Shown: positions 17,790-25,980, counted from the first letter of the stretch. The stretch is DNA of 44,475 nt from an uncultured Pseudomonas sp. (GCF_946886105.1 NZ_CAMPHV010000046.1:1-44475), one strand, 5' to 3'. Program-made: numbers and translations. Notes: generated by a model from the letters alone, not told the origin.

Positions 17790-19130
17790 CTAGATTTTCA
17801 CAGTTTTCAAAATGTCTTCACGGGCGTGCTCGGCGTTGGCCAGCTCTTCGGGGCTGATTTCGTTTTCCAGCTCGCTGAGAAACTTGCGCGCGCCCAGCTC
17901 GCCGTAGTCCACGGCGATGCGCGCGTAGGCATACGCCTTGGCTTTGTCGTTGCAGATGCCCTTGCCATGGGCATAGAGGGTGGCGATGCGGTAAAAGGCC
18001 GAGGCGAAGCCTTTCTCGGTGAGCTGCCGGTAGGCCTCGATCGCCTGACGTTGATCGACTTCGTCGAGGCCGCCCATGCTGTGCAGTTCGCCGAGGTTGA
18101 GGTAAGCGTTCTGGTAGCCCTCGGCGAGCAGGCCGAGGATCAGTTCATGGGCCTTGAACGGATCCAGGGTCGGCCAATTGCGCACCAGGTAGGCCGAGGC
18201 CCGCAGAGCTCGACCCTGCTGCGATTGCAGCGCCTCGATGCGGTCGATCAGGGCGAACACCTCGGCCGGTTGATACTGCTCGGCCAGGGACATCATGTAG
18301 CTGGCTTTGGATTGCATCGCGGCCACCGAGCCGCGTTCGCTGGCATAGTTCAGCCAGGTCAGGACATCGTTGTTGTCCTCCTCGCCGGCGATGCCGCTGA
18401 GCAGGCTGCCGATGCTCTGCACCACCGGCAGCGGCAGTTCGCCCATACGCTCGCGCAGGCTCATGGCGAATACCGGGAACAGCTCGTCCTGGTGTTCGCC
18501 GAGAACCCGGTAATAGCGTTCCACGGCGCGCGCATCGACCAGCACGGCGCGGCGGTAATAGCGCTCCGCCTTAGCCTGCTGGCCTTGTCGCTCGGCCAGT
18601 GCGCCGAGGTAGGTGAGGTCGCGGCAATCCTCGACACAGGCGCGCCGGTACAGCGCGATCAGGGTTTCGACGCGCTCGGCCAGGAAATCCTCGGGGTAAA
18701 CCAGGAACACTTCCAGGGTGGTCGACAAGCTGGTGAGATCGCGCTGCTGCGGGTAGCGCTGTACCGCGTCCTGGAAAAACGCCCGGTAGCGCGCGCGGTA
18801 ATGGATATTGCCATCGACCAACGCCGCGAGGCTGCTCAGCGCGCCGAGCTCGCCCCGGCCCTGATCGAAAACGCCCTGGTACAACGCGATGGCTTCCTGC
18901 ACGCGCTGCGTATCGGCGGAGCCGGACAGATGGTTGGCGAGCAGCAGCTGCGCACCGCGCTCGCCGCGTTCGGCGAGGGCGCGCAACTGCGGTTCGACCA
19001 CGGCGTGCGGGTCCTGGTGGAGCCGATAACGGATCTGCGCGAGGCTCTCGGCTTGCGCAGTGGCCGCCGTCAGCAGCGCTGCCAGGGCGCCCGCGCAGAG
19101 CCGCGGGAGGAGCGGCTTCAGCTGTTGCAT
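17790..19130 (-). CDS. algK: AlgK-like periplasmic TPR/Sel1 scaffold without lipobox
   Basis: AlgK is a Sel1/TPR scaffold that holds AlgE and AlgX in the alginate export complex. In P. aeruginosa it is an outer-membrane lipoprotein. The 446-residue product has many helical repeats (for example AYRQLTEKGFASAFYRIATLYAHGKG, a Sel1 unit). The N-terminus reads MQQLKPLLPRLCAGALAALL then TAATAQA, a plain signal peptidase I site. The only early Cys (12) sits before the hydrophobic core in PRLCAG and is not a lipobox. The start is well supported by AGGAG seven bases upstream and by the alg44 stop 9 bases before, so a missed lipobox upstream is unlikely. Confidence 0.88.
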   Translation of the reverse strand: MQQLKPLLPRLCAGALAALLTAATAQAESLAQIRYRLHQDPHAVVEPQLRALAERGERGAQLLLANHLSGSADTQRVQEAIALYQGVFDQGRGELGALSSLAALVDGNIHYRARYRAFFQDAVQRYPQQRDLTSLSTTLEVFLVYPEDFLAERVETLIALYRRACVEDCRDLTYLGALAERQGQQAKAERYYRRAVLVDARAVERYYRVLGEHQDELFPVFAMSLRERMGELPLPVVQSIGSLLSGIAGEEDNNDVLTWLNYASERGSVAAMQSKASYMMSLAEQYQPAEVFALIDRIEALQSQQGRALRASAYLVRNWPTLDPFKAHELILGLLAEGYQNAYLNLGELHSMGGLDEVDQRQAIEAYRQLTEKGFASAFYRIATLYAHGKGICNDKAKAYAYARIAVDYGELGARKFLSELENEISPEELANAEHAREDILKTVKI

Positions 19131-19139
19131 GGCGCGCTC

Positions 19140-20291
19140 CTACAGATTGCCGAGGCGCGCCGTGGCGAACGGCAGGCCGAGGTAAACGTCCACCGCCAGC
19201 GGTTTGCGGTAGGTCTCGCGGGGCAACGGCTGGTTGGGCCGGATGGTCAGCTCCAGGGCCTGGTTGAGGGTGTCGAGCGCCGAGTCGACCACGGTGCCGC
19301 CGATGGTCGAGTCGCTGCCGAACAGGCTGAGCTCGACCGAGGAAACGCGGCTGACATCCTTGAGCCGCTCGAAGGGGAAGCTGGCTTTGACGAACAACTC
19401 TTCGTCGACCGGCAGCAGGTGCGCCAGTTCGTCGAATTTGTAGGCGTAGCCGTCCCGGCGTTTGCCGGGGAAATACACTTCGCAGTCGCACGGGCTGGCG
19501 ATCACCGTTTCGATCAGCGAGCGGCCGAGCAGCGCCTGGCTATCGGCCGGCGCGAGGCGGACCAGGGCTTCGAGGTCCGCCGGGGTGTTGATGCTGGTGG
19601 CCAGTTGCGTCGATACGCTGGCGATCGGTTGGCCCGCGGGCACCCGCTGGTTGGGCTCGACCAGCATTTTGACGTAGCCGTTCTCCGGCATGCTGACCAC
19701 GTACGCGTTGCTGCTGACCAGCGCCTGAGTCGCCGCCACATGGAAGAACAGCAAATACAGTTTGTAGAACAACAGGCCGGCCAGGCACATGCCGGCGCAG
19801 AGGAACAGCAGGCTGCCGAGGCCGGCGCGCAAGCGTTCCCAGCCGCCGCGCGGGCTCCCCACTTTCTGCTTGCGTTGCTTGATGTAGTTTTCCCGCTGCA
19901 GGACATGCAGCAGGCCATTGATGTCGGCGATTTCCCCGGCCATATAGGCGCTGATGATATAGCGCAGAATGTCGCGCTTTTGCTCGTCCAGCTCGATGAA
20001 CTCGATGCCCAGCAACCCCTCTTGCTGGGACACCACTTTGACCTTGGCGTCGATGTTCAGCGCGATGGCGTTCATGCGCAGATGGATCGAGGCGAACAGC
20101 AGGCTGCCGGGCTTGAGCGCTTGCTCGCAGTGCAGGCCGGCGCCGCCGAGGGAGATGTTGTCTATCTGGCATTCGACGGGTGCGATGCCGCCGCTCAGGG
20201 TGACCTTGGCGGGTAGCTTGGTGCGCACGTGCTGGCGCTCGTCGACGGCTTCGTGAACCATGTTGGCGGACAGATTGGTGAGGGTGTTCAT
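19140..20291 (-). CDS. alg44: Alginate polymerisation protein Alg44 (PilZ, c-di-GMP receptor)
   Basis: Inner-membrane co-polymerase that activates Alg8 when its cytoplasmic PilZ domain binds c-di-GMP. The 383-residue protein has the PilZ motifs R-x-x-x-R (Arg19, Arg23 in RQHVR) and N-x-S-x-x-G (Asn45-Ser47 in DNISLGG). One membrane helix follows (LLFLCAGMCLAGLLFYKLYL). The periplasmic part is an HlyD/membrane-fusion-like domain with SPCDCEVYFPGK, a Cys-x-Cys also seen in the family. Length matches the P. aeruginosa protein (389). Both c-di-GMP motifs are intact, so polymer synthesis should still be c-di-GMP controlled. It is 18 bases after alg8. Confidence 0.94.
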   Translation of the reverse strand: MNTLTNLSANMVHEAVDERQHVRTKLPAKVTLSGGIAPVECQIDNISLGGAGLHCEQALKPGSLLFASIHLRMNAIALNIDAKVKVVSQQEGLLGIEFIELDEQKRDILRYIISAYMAGEIADINGLLHVLQRENYIKQRKQKVGSPRGGWERLRAGLGSLLFLCAGMCLAGLLFYKLYLLFFHVAATQALVSSNAYVVSMPENGYVKMLVEPNQRVPAGQPIASVSTQLATSINTPADLEALVRLAPADSQALLGRSLIETVIASPCDCEVYFPGKRRDGYAYKFDELAHLLPVDEELFVKASFPFERLKDVSRVSSVELSLFGSDSTIGGTVVDSALDTLNQALELTIRPNQPLPRETYRKPLAVDVYLGLPFATARLGNL

Positions 20292-20309
20292 GGGCGTTCG
20301 CCTCGCGAT

Positions 20310-21839
20310 TTAAGATTGAGTGGCTTGCAGCAGCAGGGCGACGGCGCCAAAAAAAAGCGATACGGCGGATGCCAACATGGCTTTTGAGGTCCAGCGATTG
20401 AGCGTCTGATCGAGCCCGGCGGCACCGCCGCTCAGGGTGGTCTTCTGCCGGGTCCAGCTCTGCTGGTCCATATGGAACAAGGCGTAGACCTTCATCAGCG
20501 AACCGAGGATCTGGTTGTAATAGAGAACCAGCGGGTAGAGCGGGTCGACACGGTGCTTGCTGAGCAGCATCGACAGCGTCACCAGGGTCCGCGAGAGCAG
20601 TACCCAGAACAGATAGGCGAGCAGGATCTGCGCGCCGAACAACATGGCGCCGATCAGCGACGCGGTCAGCCCGAGCAGGCTGGTCCACATCGACACGCGT
20701 TGGTCGTAAAGCACATACATGGTGAACAATCCCAATTGACGGAAGCCGAGTAGGCGGGTGGCGCGAAAATTCTGGCGCAGCGAGTTGCCGTACCAGCGGA
20801 ACATCAGTTGCCGGGTGGCGCGCAGGAAGTTGCTGTCTGGCGGGTGCTCGACCGTGAGGGTGTTGCTGTCGGGGACGTAGAAGGTATCCCAGCCGGCGCG
20901 CATCAGGCTGAACCAGGACGATTTGTCGTCGCCGGTGAGGAACTGGAAGCGCCCGAGCCGCCAGTGCTGCAGGAAGTCGGCTTCGACATCCTTGATGAAC
21001 GCCGGATCGACCACCACGCTGGCGCGAAAGAACGACAGCCGCCCGGTCATGGTCAACACGCGCCGCGACAGCGCCATGGAACACATATTGATATGGCGCT
21101 GGACGAAGCGCAGCGCGTGCCATTCACGGATCAGCTTGTCACCCTCGACCTGGCAGAACTCGTTGGTGGTGATACCGCCGACATTGGGCAGGTAGGCGAA
21201 GAACTTCACCGCGTTCGCCACGCAGTGGGGCAGCAGCATGGTGTCGCCGTCGACCACCCCGACCACCGCGTCGCTGCTCGGCATCTGCCGTGATAATGCG
21301 CGAAAGGCGTGGGCCAGGCCGTCGCGCTTGCCGGTGCCGCGGGCGCGCACTATCACCAGCTTGATATCGCGGCGCTCGTGCACCTCGCGACGCATGATCT
21401 GCTTGATCAAATCCTCGTCGCCCTTTTCGACGATCGAGGCGATCACCGTGCAGGGCACCGGCAGGCGCTGGATTTCCTGGAACACCGATTGGTAAACATT
21501 GAAGGTGGTCTGCGAAGGGATGCGGAAACTGGTGACCACCATGAACAACTGCGAAGGCAGCGCCGCGGCTCCCAGGCGTTCCACGGCCTTGCGCATCGCC
21601 GGAAAGCGCCAGTGCAGGAAATACATGCCGCGCAGGTAATGATTGATGGCGTTGCCGTACCGCCAGGCACCGAGGGCGCCGACCAGAAACACGAATTTCT
21701 GATGCTGCGGGTCGAACAGCGCCGGGTCGAGCAATTCGCCGAGCAGGACCAGGCAGGTGAATAGCAGGCTCCAGCCGAACAAGCGCACGCAGAAGTTGTG
21801 GCGCCATTGAGCCCTGTCTAGCGTCGCCGATTTATGCAT
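20310..21839 (-). CDS. alg8: Mannuronan synthase Alg8 (GT2)
   Basis: Inner-membrane family 2 glycosyltransferase that polymerises GDP-mannuronate into polymannuronate. The 509-residue protein has N-terminal membrane helices and the GT2 domain with DGDT (Asp197, Asp199). TGDDK (302-306) follows, then an RQLMFRWYGN motif in the Q-x-x-R-W region and a cluster of C-terminal helices. It is slightly longer than the P. aeruginosa protein (494). The ATG at 21839 has GAGGAG about 10 bases upstream. In the usual operon alg8 follows algD directly; here algA and a 298-base spacer lie between. Confidence 0.96.
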   Translation of the reverse strand: MHKSATLDRAQWRHNFCVRLFGWSLLFTCLVLLGELLDPALFDPQHQKFVFLVGALGAWRYGNAINHYLRGMYFLHWRFPAMRKAVERLGAAALPSQLFMVVTSFRIPSQTTFNVYQSVFQEIQRLPVPCTVIASIVEKGDEDLIKQIMRREVHERRDIKLVIVRARGTGKRDGLAHAFRALSRQMPSSDAVVGVVDGDTMLLPHCVANAVKFFAYLPNVGGITTNEFCQVEGDKLIREWHALRFVQRHINMCSMALSRRVLTMTGRLSFFRASVVVDPAFIKDVEADFLQHWRLGRFQFLTGDDKSSWFSLMRAGWDTFYVPDSNTLTVEHPPDSNFLRATRQLMFRWYGNSLRQNFRATRLLGFRQLGLFTMYVLYDQRVSMWTSLLGLTASLIGAMLFGAQILLAYLFWVLLSRTLVTLSMLLSKHRVDPLYPLVLYYNQILGSLMKVYALFHMDQQSWTRQKTTLSGGAAGLDQTLNRWTSKAMLASAVSLFFGAVALLLQATQS

Positions 21840-22137
21840 GATTGCCGGGCTCCTCGATGGTGCACAGGGAGGTGGGCAGAAACTGCCGGCACCACGCGCG
21901 GTCTGGCCGGCGTATACCGCTGTTCATAGGTCGTCCCATTCCGATACTCGTAGCCGTGCCTCTCGTCCCGAGAGGCTTATCCAATGTTGTTCCCCGGTCG
22001 CGGAGGGCTCGCAGGCTGTTGAAAAACTGTCTGCGTTGCCATCGCGTACGTTCGAGGCTTCCTTGCGCTGGGCTTGGCGCCGTCGTGCGGCGCTGGTCGG
22101 CGCTTTGGCCGCGTTGCCCGCAGGCGACGCGGCAGGA
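21840..22137. other. Gene-free spacer between algA and alg8 with a perfect hairpin
   Basis: This 298-base stretch lies exactly where algA has been inserted between algD and alg8. It holds no credible gene. At 21958-21976 it has a perfect 8-bp hairpin GCCTCTCG-TCC-CGAGAGGC without a T run. At about 22011-22026 is GCAGGCTGTTGAAAAA, a sequence type I associate from memory with small dispersed repeats and IS ends in Pseudomonas. It may hold a promoter for alg8 onward, but I cannot point to one. Confidence 0.5.
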
Positions 22138-23589
22138 TCAAGACTTGATCAACACGCGTCCGCTCTCGCGTTGTTCACCGATTCGCCCGTAGGCATCCTC
22201 CAGGCGCTCGATGTCGTCTTCGCCGAGGTAACTGCCGGACTGCACCTCGATGATTTCCAGGGGAATCCTTCCCGGGTTGGCGAGGCGATGCACCGCGGCG
22301 ATGGGGATGTAGGTCGATTGGTTTTCGGTGAGCAGAAAAGTCTTGTCGTCGCAGGTCACCCGTGCGGTGCCCGAGACCACGATCCAGTGTTCGGCGCGGT
22401 GATGGTGCATTTGCAGCGAGAGCTGCGCGCCGGGTTTGACCGAGATGTGCTTGACCTGGAAGCGCGAGCCGATATCCACGGAGTCGTAAGCGCCCCAGGG
22501 CCGGTAAACCTGGCTGTGATTGCGGGTTTCCGTGCGGCCTTGCGCGGTCAGGGTGTTGACCAGCTGCTTGACCTCCTGGGCGCGCTCGCGCGGGGCGATC
22601 ATCACAGCATCCTTGGTTTCCACCACGACCAGGTCGTCCAGGCCGATCAGCGTGACCAGCTTGTCGGTGCTGTGTACCAGGCAGTTGTGGCAATCCTGCA
22701 GCAGCACATCGCCTTTGCTGGCGTTGCCCTCGGCGTCCTTGTCCTGCACGTCCCACAACGAGGCCCAGCAGCCGATATCGCTCCAGCCGGCATCCAGCGG
22801 GACCATGCAGGCACGCGTGGTTTTCTCCATTACCGCATAGTCGATGGAATTATCCGGGCAGCAGGCGAAGGTGGCCGGGTCGATGCGTACGAAGGGCGCG
22901 TCCTCGCGGCTGCGCTCCAGGGCCAGCACGCAGGTGTCGTAGATATCCGGTTCGTGGTGCTTCAACTCTTCCAGGTAACGGCTGCAACGGAACATGAACA
23001 TGCCGCTGTTCCAGAAATAATTGCCGCTGGCGACGAACTCGCCGGCCTTGCTCTGGCACGGTTTCTCGACGAAGTGCTCGACCGCCAGCACCCCCGGCGG
23101 CAGTTGTCTGCGTCCGACACGGCTCTTGATGTAGCCATAGCCGGTTTCCGGCTTGTTCGCCGGCACGCCGAACAGCACCATTTCTCCCCGCTCGGCGGCG
23201 ATGGCGGCAAGCGTGAGCGCCGCTTGTAACGCCTCGCGATCCTCGATCAGGTGGTCGGCGGGCAGCACCAGGAGCAATTCGTCGCGTCCCTCGGCGATCA
23301 GCTTCAGCGCGGCGATGGCGATGGCCGGCGCGGTGTTGCGGCCGAAGGGCTCGAGGAGCACGGTCGCGGCATCGCAACCGATGGCGGCGAGCTGCTCGCC
23401 GACGATGAAACGGTGCTCCTCGTTGCACACCACGATGGGGGCGGCCATGCTCGCGGCGTCGAGGCGCAGCAGCGTCTGCTGGAGCAGCGTATGCGGCCCG
23501 GACAGTGCCAGAAACTGCTTGGGATACAACTTGCGTGACAATGGCCAGAGTCGAGAACCGCTGCCGCCCGAGAGGATGACTGGGATCAT
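22138..23589 (-). CDS. algA: Bifunctional mannose-6-phosphate isomerase / mannose-1-phosphate guanylyltransferase
   Basis: Cytoplasmic enzyme for two steps of GDP-mannose supply: fructose-6-P to mannose-6-P, and mannose-1-P plus GTP to GDP-mannose. The 483-residue protein starts MIPVILSGGSGSRLWPLSR, the nucleotidyltransferase signature, then has LLEPFGRNTAPA and FVEKP. The C-terminal cupin isomerase domain carries QMHHHRAEHW. It is close to P. aeruginosa AlgA (481). The frame is open further upstream, but the ATG at 23589 has AGGAG and matches the family start. Its place is odd: it is second in the operon, 46 bases after algD, while in described alginate operons algA is last. Confidence 0.97.
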   Translation of the reverse strand: MIPVILSGGSGSRLWPLSRKLYPKQFLALSGPHTLLQQTLLRLDAASMAAPIVVCNEEHRFIVGEQLAAIGCDAATVLLEPFGRNTAPAIAIAALKLIAEGRDELLLVLPADHLIEDREALQAALTLAAIAAERGEMVLFGVPANKPETGYGYIKSRVGRRQLPPGVLAVEHFVEKPCQSKAGEFVASGNYFWNSGMFMFRCSRYLEELKHHEPDIYDTCVLALERSREDAPFVRIDPATFACCPDNSIDYAVMEKTTRACMVPLDAGWSDIGCWASLWDVQDKDAEGNASKGDVLLQDCHNCLVHSTDKLVTLIGLDDLVVVETKDAVMIAPRERAQEVKQLVNTLTAQGRTETRNHSQVYRPWGAYDSVDIGSRFQVKHISVKPGAQLSLQMHHHRAEHWIVVSGTARVTCDDKTFLLTENQSTYIPIAAVHRLANPGRIPLEIIEVQSGSYLGEDDIERLEDAYGRIGEQRESGRVLIKS

Positions 23590-23635
23590 GGTCGTGCTCC
23601 TAAAATGTGTGATGCCGGCCTTCCGTCGGTCGCTG

Positions 23636-24946
23636 CTACCAGCAGATACCCTGACGACTGGCGCTGGAGGTACTGGGCAGGAAACCCACCAGATCGACGA
23701 TGTGTTTGTCTCCATCGACCCTGTTCAGCACATCGGCAAAGCGGCTATCGCCGTTGCCGATAATCAGCACATCGGATAACTCGACCACCTCGTTCAACTC
23801 GGCGTGCAGCAGCGAGGAGACGTGGGGGATTTTCGACTCGATGTATTCCTTGTTGGCGCCGATGACCCGGGCATATTCGACGTTGCTGTCGAAGATGCGC
23901 AGCTCGTAGCCCTTGCCGATGAGCATTTCCGCCAGCTCCACCAAGGGGCTTTCGCGCAGGTCGTCGGTGCCGGCTTTGAAGCTCAGGCCGAGCAGACCGA
24001 TCTTGCGTTTTTCGTAGCTGGAAACCATGTCGAAGGCGCGCTGCACCTGAATGCGGTTGCTCGGCATGATGGCGCTGAGCAGCGGATGCTGGATATCCAT
24101 CTGTGCGGCGCGGTAGGTCAGGGCGCGCACGTCTTTGGGCAGGCAGGAACCGCCAAACGCGAAGCCGGGTTTCAGGTAGTACTTGGACAGGTTGAGCTTG
24201 TGGTCCTGGCAGACCACATCCATCACTTCGCGGCCATCGACGCCGACCGCTTTGGCGATGTTGCCGATCTCGTTGGCGAAGGTGACTTTAGCCGCATGCC
24301 AGACATTGCAGGTGTATTTGATCATCTCGGCGACTTCGATCGATTTGCGAATGATCGGCGCGTCCAGCTCGCTGTAGAGCTGTTCGAGCAGGTCGCCCGA
24401 TTGCACGTCGAGTTCGCCGATCACGGTCATCGCCGGGAAGTCATAGTCTTTGATCGCGGTACTTTCGCGGAGGAATTCGGGGTTGGTCGCCACGCCGAAA
24501 TCGATTCCGGCTTTCTTCCCGGAAGCCGCTTCGAGCAGCGGAATCACCACATTTTTCACGGTGCCCGGTAGGACGGTGCTGCGCACCACCACGGTGTGCC
24601 GGTCGCTCTTGTCGCGCAGCGCGGTGCCAATCTGCGTGCACACCGACTCCATATAGCCCAGGTCGAGGTCGCCATTGCGCTTGCTCGGGGTGCCCACGGC
24701 GATAAAGGATAATTCGCTGGCCAGTACCGCGGCTTCCACATCTGTGGTGCCGTAGAGAAATCCCGTATCGACGCCGCTATGCAGCAATTCGTCCAAACCC
24801 GGCTCGACGATCGGCGATTTGCCCTGGTTGATCAGAGCGATTTTGGTCGGCGAGATATCCACGCCGATCACATGATGGCCGCGTGCCGACAGGCAACCTG
24901 CGCAGACGGCGCCGACATAACCCAACCCAAAGATACTGATACGCAT
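23636..24946 (-). CDS. algD: GDP-mannose 6-dehydrogenase AlgD
   Basis: Committed step of alginate precursor synthesis: NAD-dependent four-electron oxidation of GDP-mannose to GDP-mannuronate. The 436-residue product is exactly the family length and close to the P. aeruginosa enzyme throughout. The N-terminal Rossmann fold is GLGYVGAVCAG, then VGTPSK and TNPEFLRESTAIKDYDFP. The catalytic Cys is in GGSCLPKDVRAL (about residue 268), followed by GLSFKAGTDDLRESP. It ends in GICW. A GGGAG site precedes the ATG. It is the first gene of the operon with a 421-base upstream region. Confidence 0.98.
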   Translation of the reverse strand: MRISIFGLGYVGAVCAGCLSARGHHVIGVDISPTKIALINQGKSPIVEPGLDELLHSGVDTGFLYGTTDVEAAVLASELSFIAVGTPSKRNGDLDLGYMESVCTQIGTALRDKSDRHTVVVRSTVLPGTVKNVVIPLLEAASGKKAGIDFGVATNPEFLRESTAIKDYDFPAMTVIGELDVQSGDLLEQLYSELDAPIIRKSIEVAEMIKYTCNVWHAAKVTFANEIGNIAKAVGVDGREVMDVVCQDHKLNLSKYYLKPGFAFGGSCLPKDVRALTYRAAQMDIQHPLLSAIMPSNRIQVQRAFDMVSSYEKRKIGLLGLSFKAGTDDLRESPLVELAEMLIGKGYELRIFDSNVEYARVIGANKEYIESKIPHVSSLLHAELNEVVELSDVLIIGNGDSRFADVLNRVDGDKHIVDLVGFLPSTSSASRQGICW

Positions 24947-25024
24947 TGGCCCATCTCCCTACGGTTCCCATACGCTGATCGATTTCAAGGCGAACGAAGC
25001 CAGCTGTCGTTACGCCAGTCGAGA

Positions 25025-25052
25025 TCAGTTTGGGCAGGTAATCGCCACGTTC
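25025..25052 (-). promoter_or_regulatory. Candidate sigma-22 (AlgU) promoter of algD
   Basis: On the minus strand GAACGT is followed after 17 bases by ACTGA. The AlgU/RpoE consensus is GAACTT-N16/17-TCTGA, so there is one mismatch in each box. It would start the transcript about 70 bases before algD, much closer than the roughly 370-base leader in P. aeruginosa. It is a by-eye match only. Confidence 0.35.
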
Positions 25053-25367
25053 ATGTGGCGTAGGGCGAGCGGCCGCAGTGGATGCAGCTAAGATCTGCCG
25101 CCCTTTCGTTAGACGAACTGCTTATTTTTTTTGCTTTGATGCCAGCGCCTGAACTCCACTCGCTTCACTGCGTGTGAGTGTGGATTAGGCCGTGTTGCGT
25201 CAAGAATACGGCCTTAGGCTAACAGTGTGCTGCAAGTAGTCAATAACTTGACATAGAAGAAGTGGTTATATGTGATTTCGGTCTCATTCCGCGCGGGAAG
25301 GAGGCGAAGGCGGTCATCAGGTGCGTGTGCAGACCGCCGAAATGCCCGGCGTTGCGCTTGGGGTGGT
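25053..25367. other. Non-coding region upstream of algD
   Basis: No gene is seen between the sigma-22-like site and the ykgJ-type stop. It holds the AlgR-like box and an A/T-rich run around 25125-25140. It also has a sigma-70-like pair on the minus strand (TTGACT, 16 bases, TAGCCT) at about 25213-25241. Long upstream regions bound by several regulators are typical of algD. Confidence 0.4.
25111..25120 (-). promoter_or_regulatory. AlgR-like binding site upstream of algD
   Basis: The minus strand reads CAGTTCGTCT, one base off the AlgR box CCGTTCGTCT. It overlaps a perfect palindrome TTCGT-TAG-ACGAA at 25105-25117. A second, weaker match (TCGTTCGCCT on the minus strand) lies at 24988-24997. 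AlgR boxes upstream of algD are expected from P. aeruginosa. Confidence 0.45.
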
Positions 25368-25772
25368 CTAGCGCGCGGCTTTCGGTTGGTAGGCGCAGTA
25401 GCCGGGGCGCGGCCCGATCTTCGGGTGATTGCGGCAGGTGTCCGGGCGCTTGTCGTAAATTGTGCACAGGCGTGATTTGCGATCCAGGTACAGGCAATCG
25501 TTATTGCTCATGCGAATAAGGGTGAAAATCCCCGACTTCTGATTGAAACGCTCGACGATGCCTTCCTTCTGCAAGCGCTTGGCGATGTTCTTCGGCGGTT
25601 CGCTACGCTCGAACTCGTCCACCACGCCGATCCGGATCAGGTCGTTGATACGCACCTCCACCGGCAAGGTGCAGCAGCTGGATATGCAGCTATGGCACAT
25701 GTCGCTGGTGTATTTGGCCCAGGTCTCCAGGCGGTCGAGTTCGGCGGCGGCGATCAGGTTGTTTTTAATCAT
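25368..25772 (-). CDS. YkgJ-family cysteine-cluster protein
   Basis: A 134-residue protein of the YkgJ/UPF0153 family, small cytoplasmic proteins with a conserved Cys cluster believed to bind zinc or an iron centre. The pattern is C-x2-C-x3-CC (CHSCISSCC), then a Cys in NNDCLYLD, and C-x8-C (CTIYDKRPDTC) with a final Cys in RPGYC. It lies upstream of algD on the same strand, but 421 bases away, so it is probably not part of the alginate operon. It is divergent from the DUF2339 gene. No substrate is known for the family. Confidence 0.88.
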   Translation of the reverse strand: MIKNNLIAAAELDRLETWAKYTSDMCHSCISSCCTLPVEVRINDLIRIGVVDEFERSEPPKNIAKRLQKEGIVERFNQKSGIFTLIRMSNNDCLYLDRKSRLCTIYDKRPDTCRNHPKIGPRPGYCAYQPKAAR

Positions 25773-25980
25773 GTCGGCATGAGAGTCAGCGGGACGGCGG
25801 GCGATGATAGCGGCCTTGGGCCATTTATGAACGACTATCCGCCGGTTGGTCGTGTTTTGCCGCTCGTTCGGTGGGCTTTAGGCCCGGTTCAAGTCTCCGA
25901 TAGCGTTTGGTGTCGCGACTATCTTCTGTGTCTGTGATGGGGCCAACATCGTCTCTCTGGGTAGCAACGGAGCGAGCCCC

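Noticed and set aside
17661..20216. An 851-codon open frame on the plus strand opposite algE, algK and alg44
   Set aside because: It lies antisense to three well-recognised genes, has low-complexity content rich in Gln, Ala, Val, Gly and Asp, no family match and no ribosome binding site. It is a by-product of high GC codon bias.
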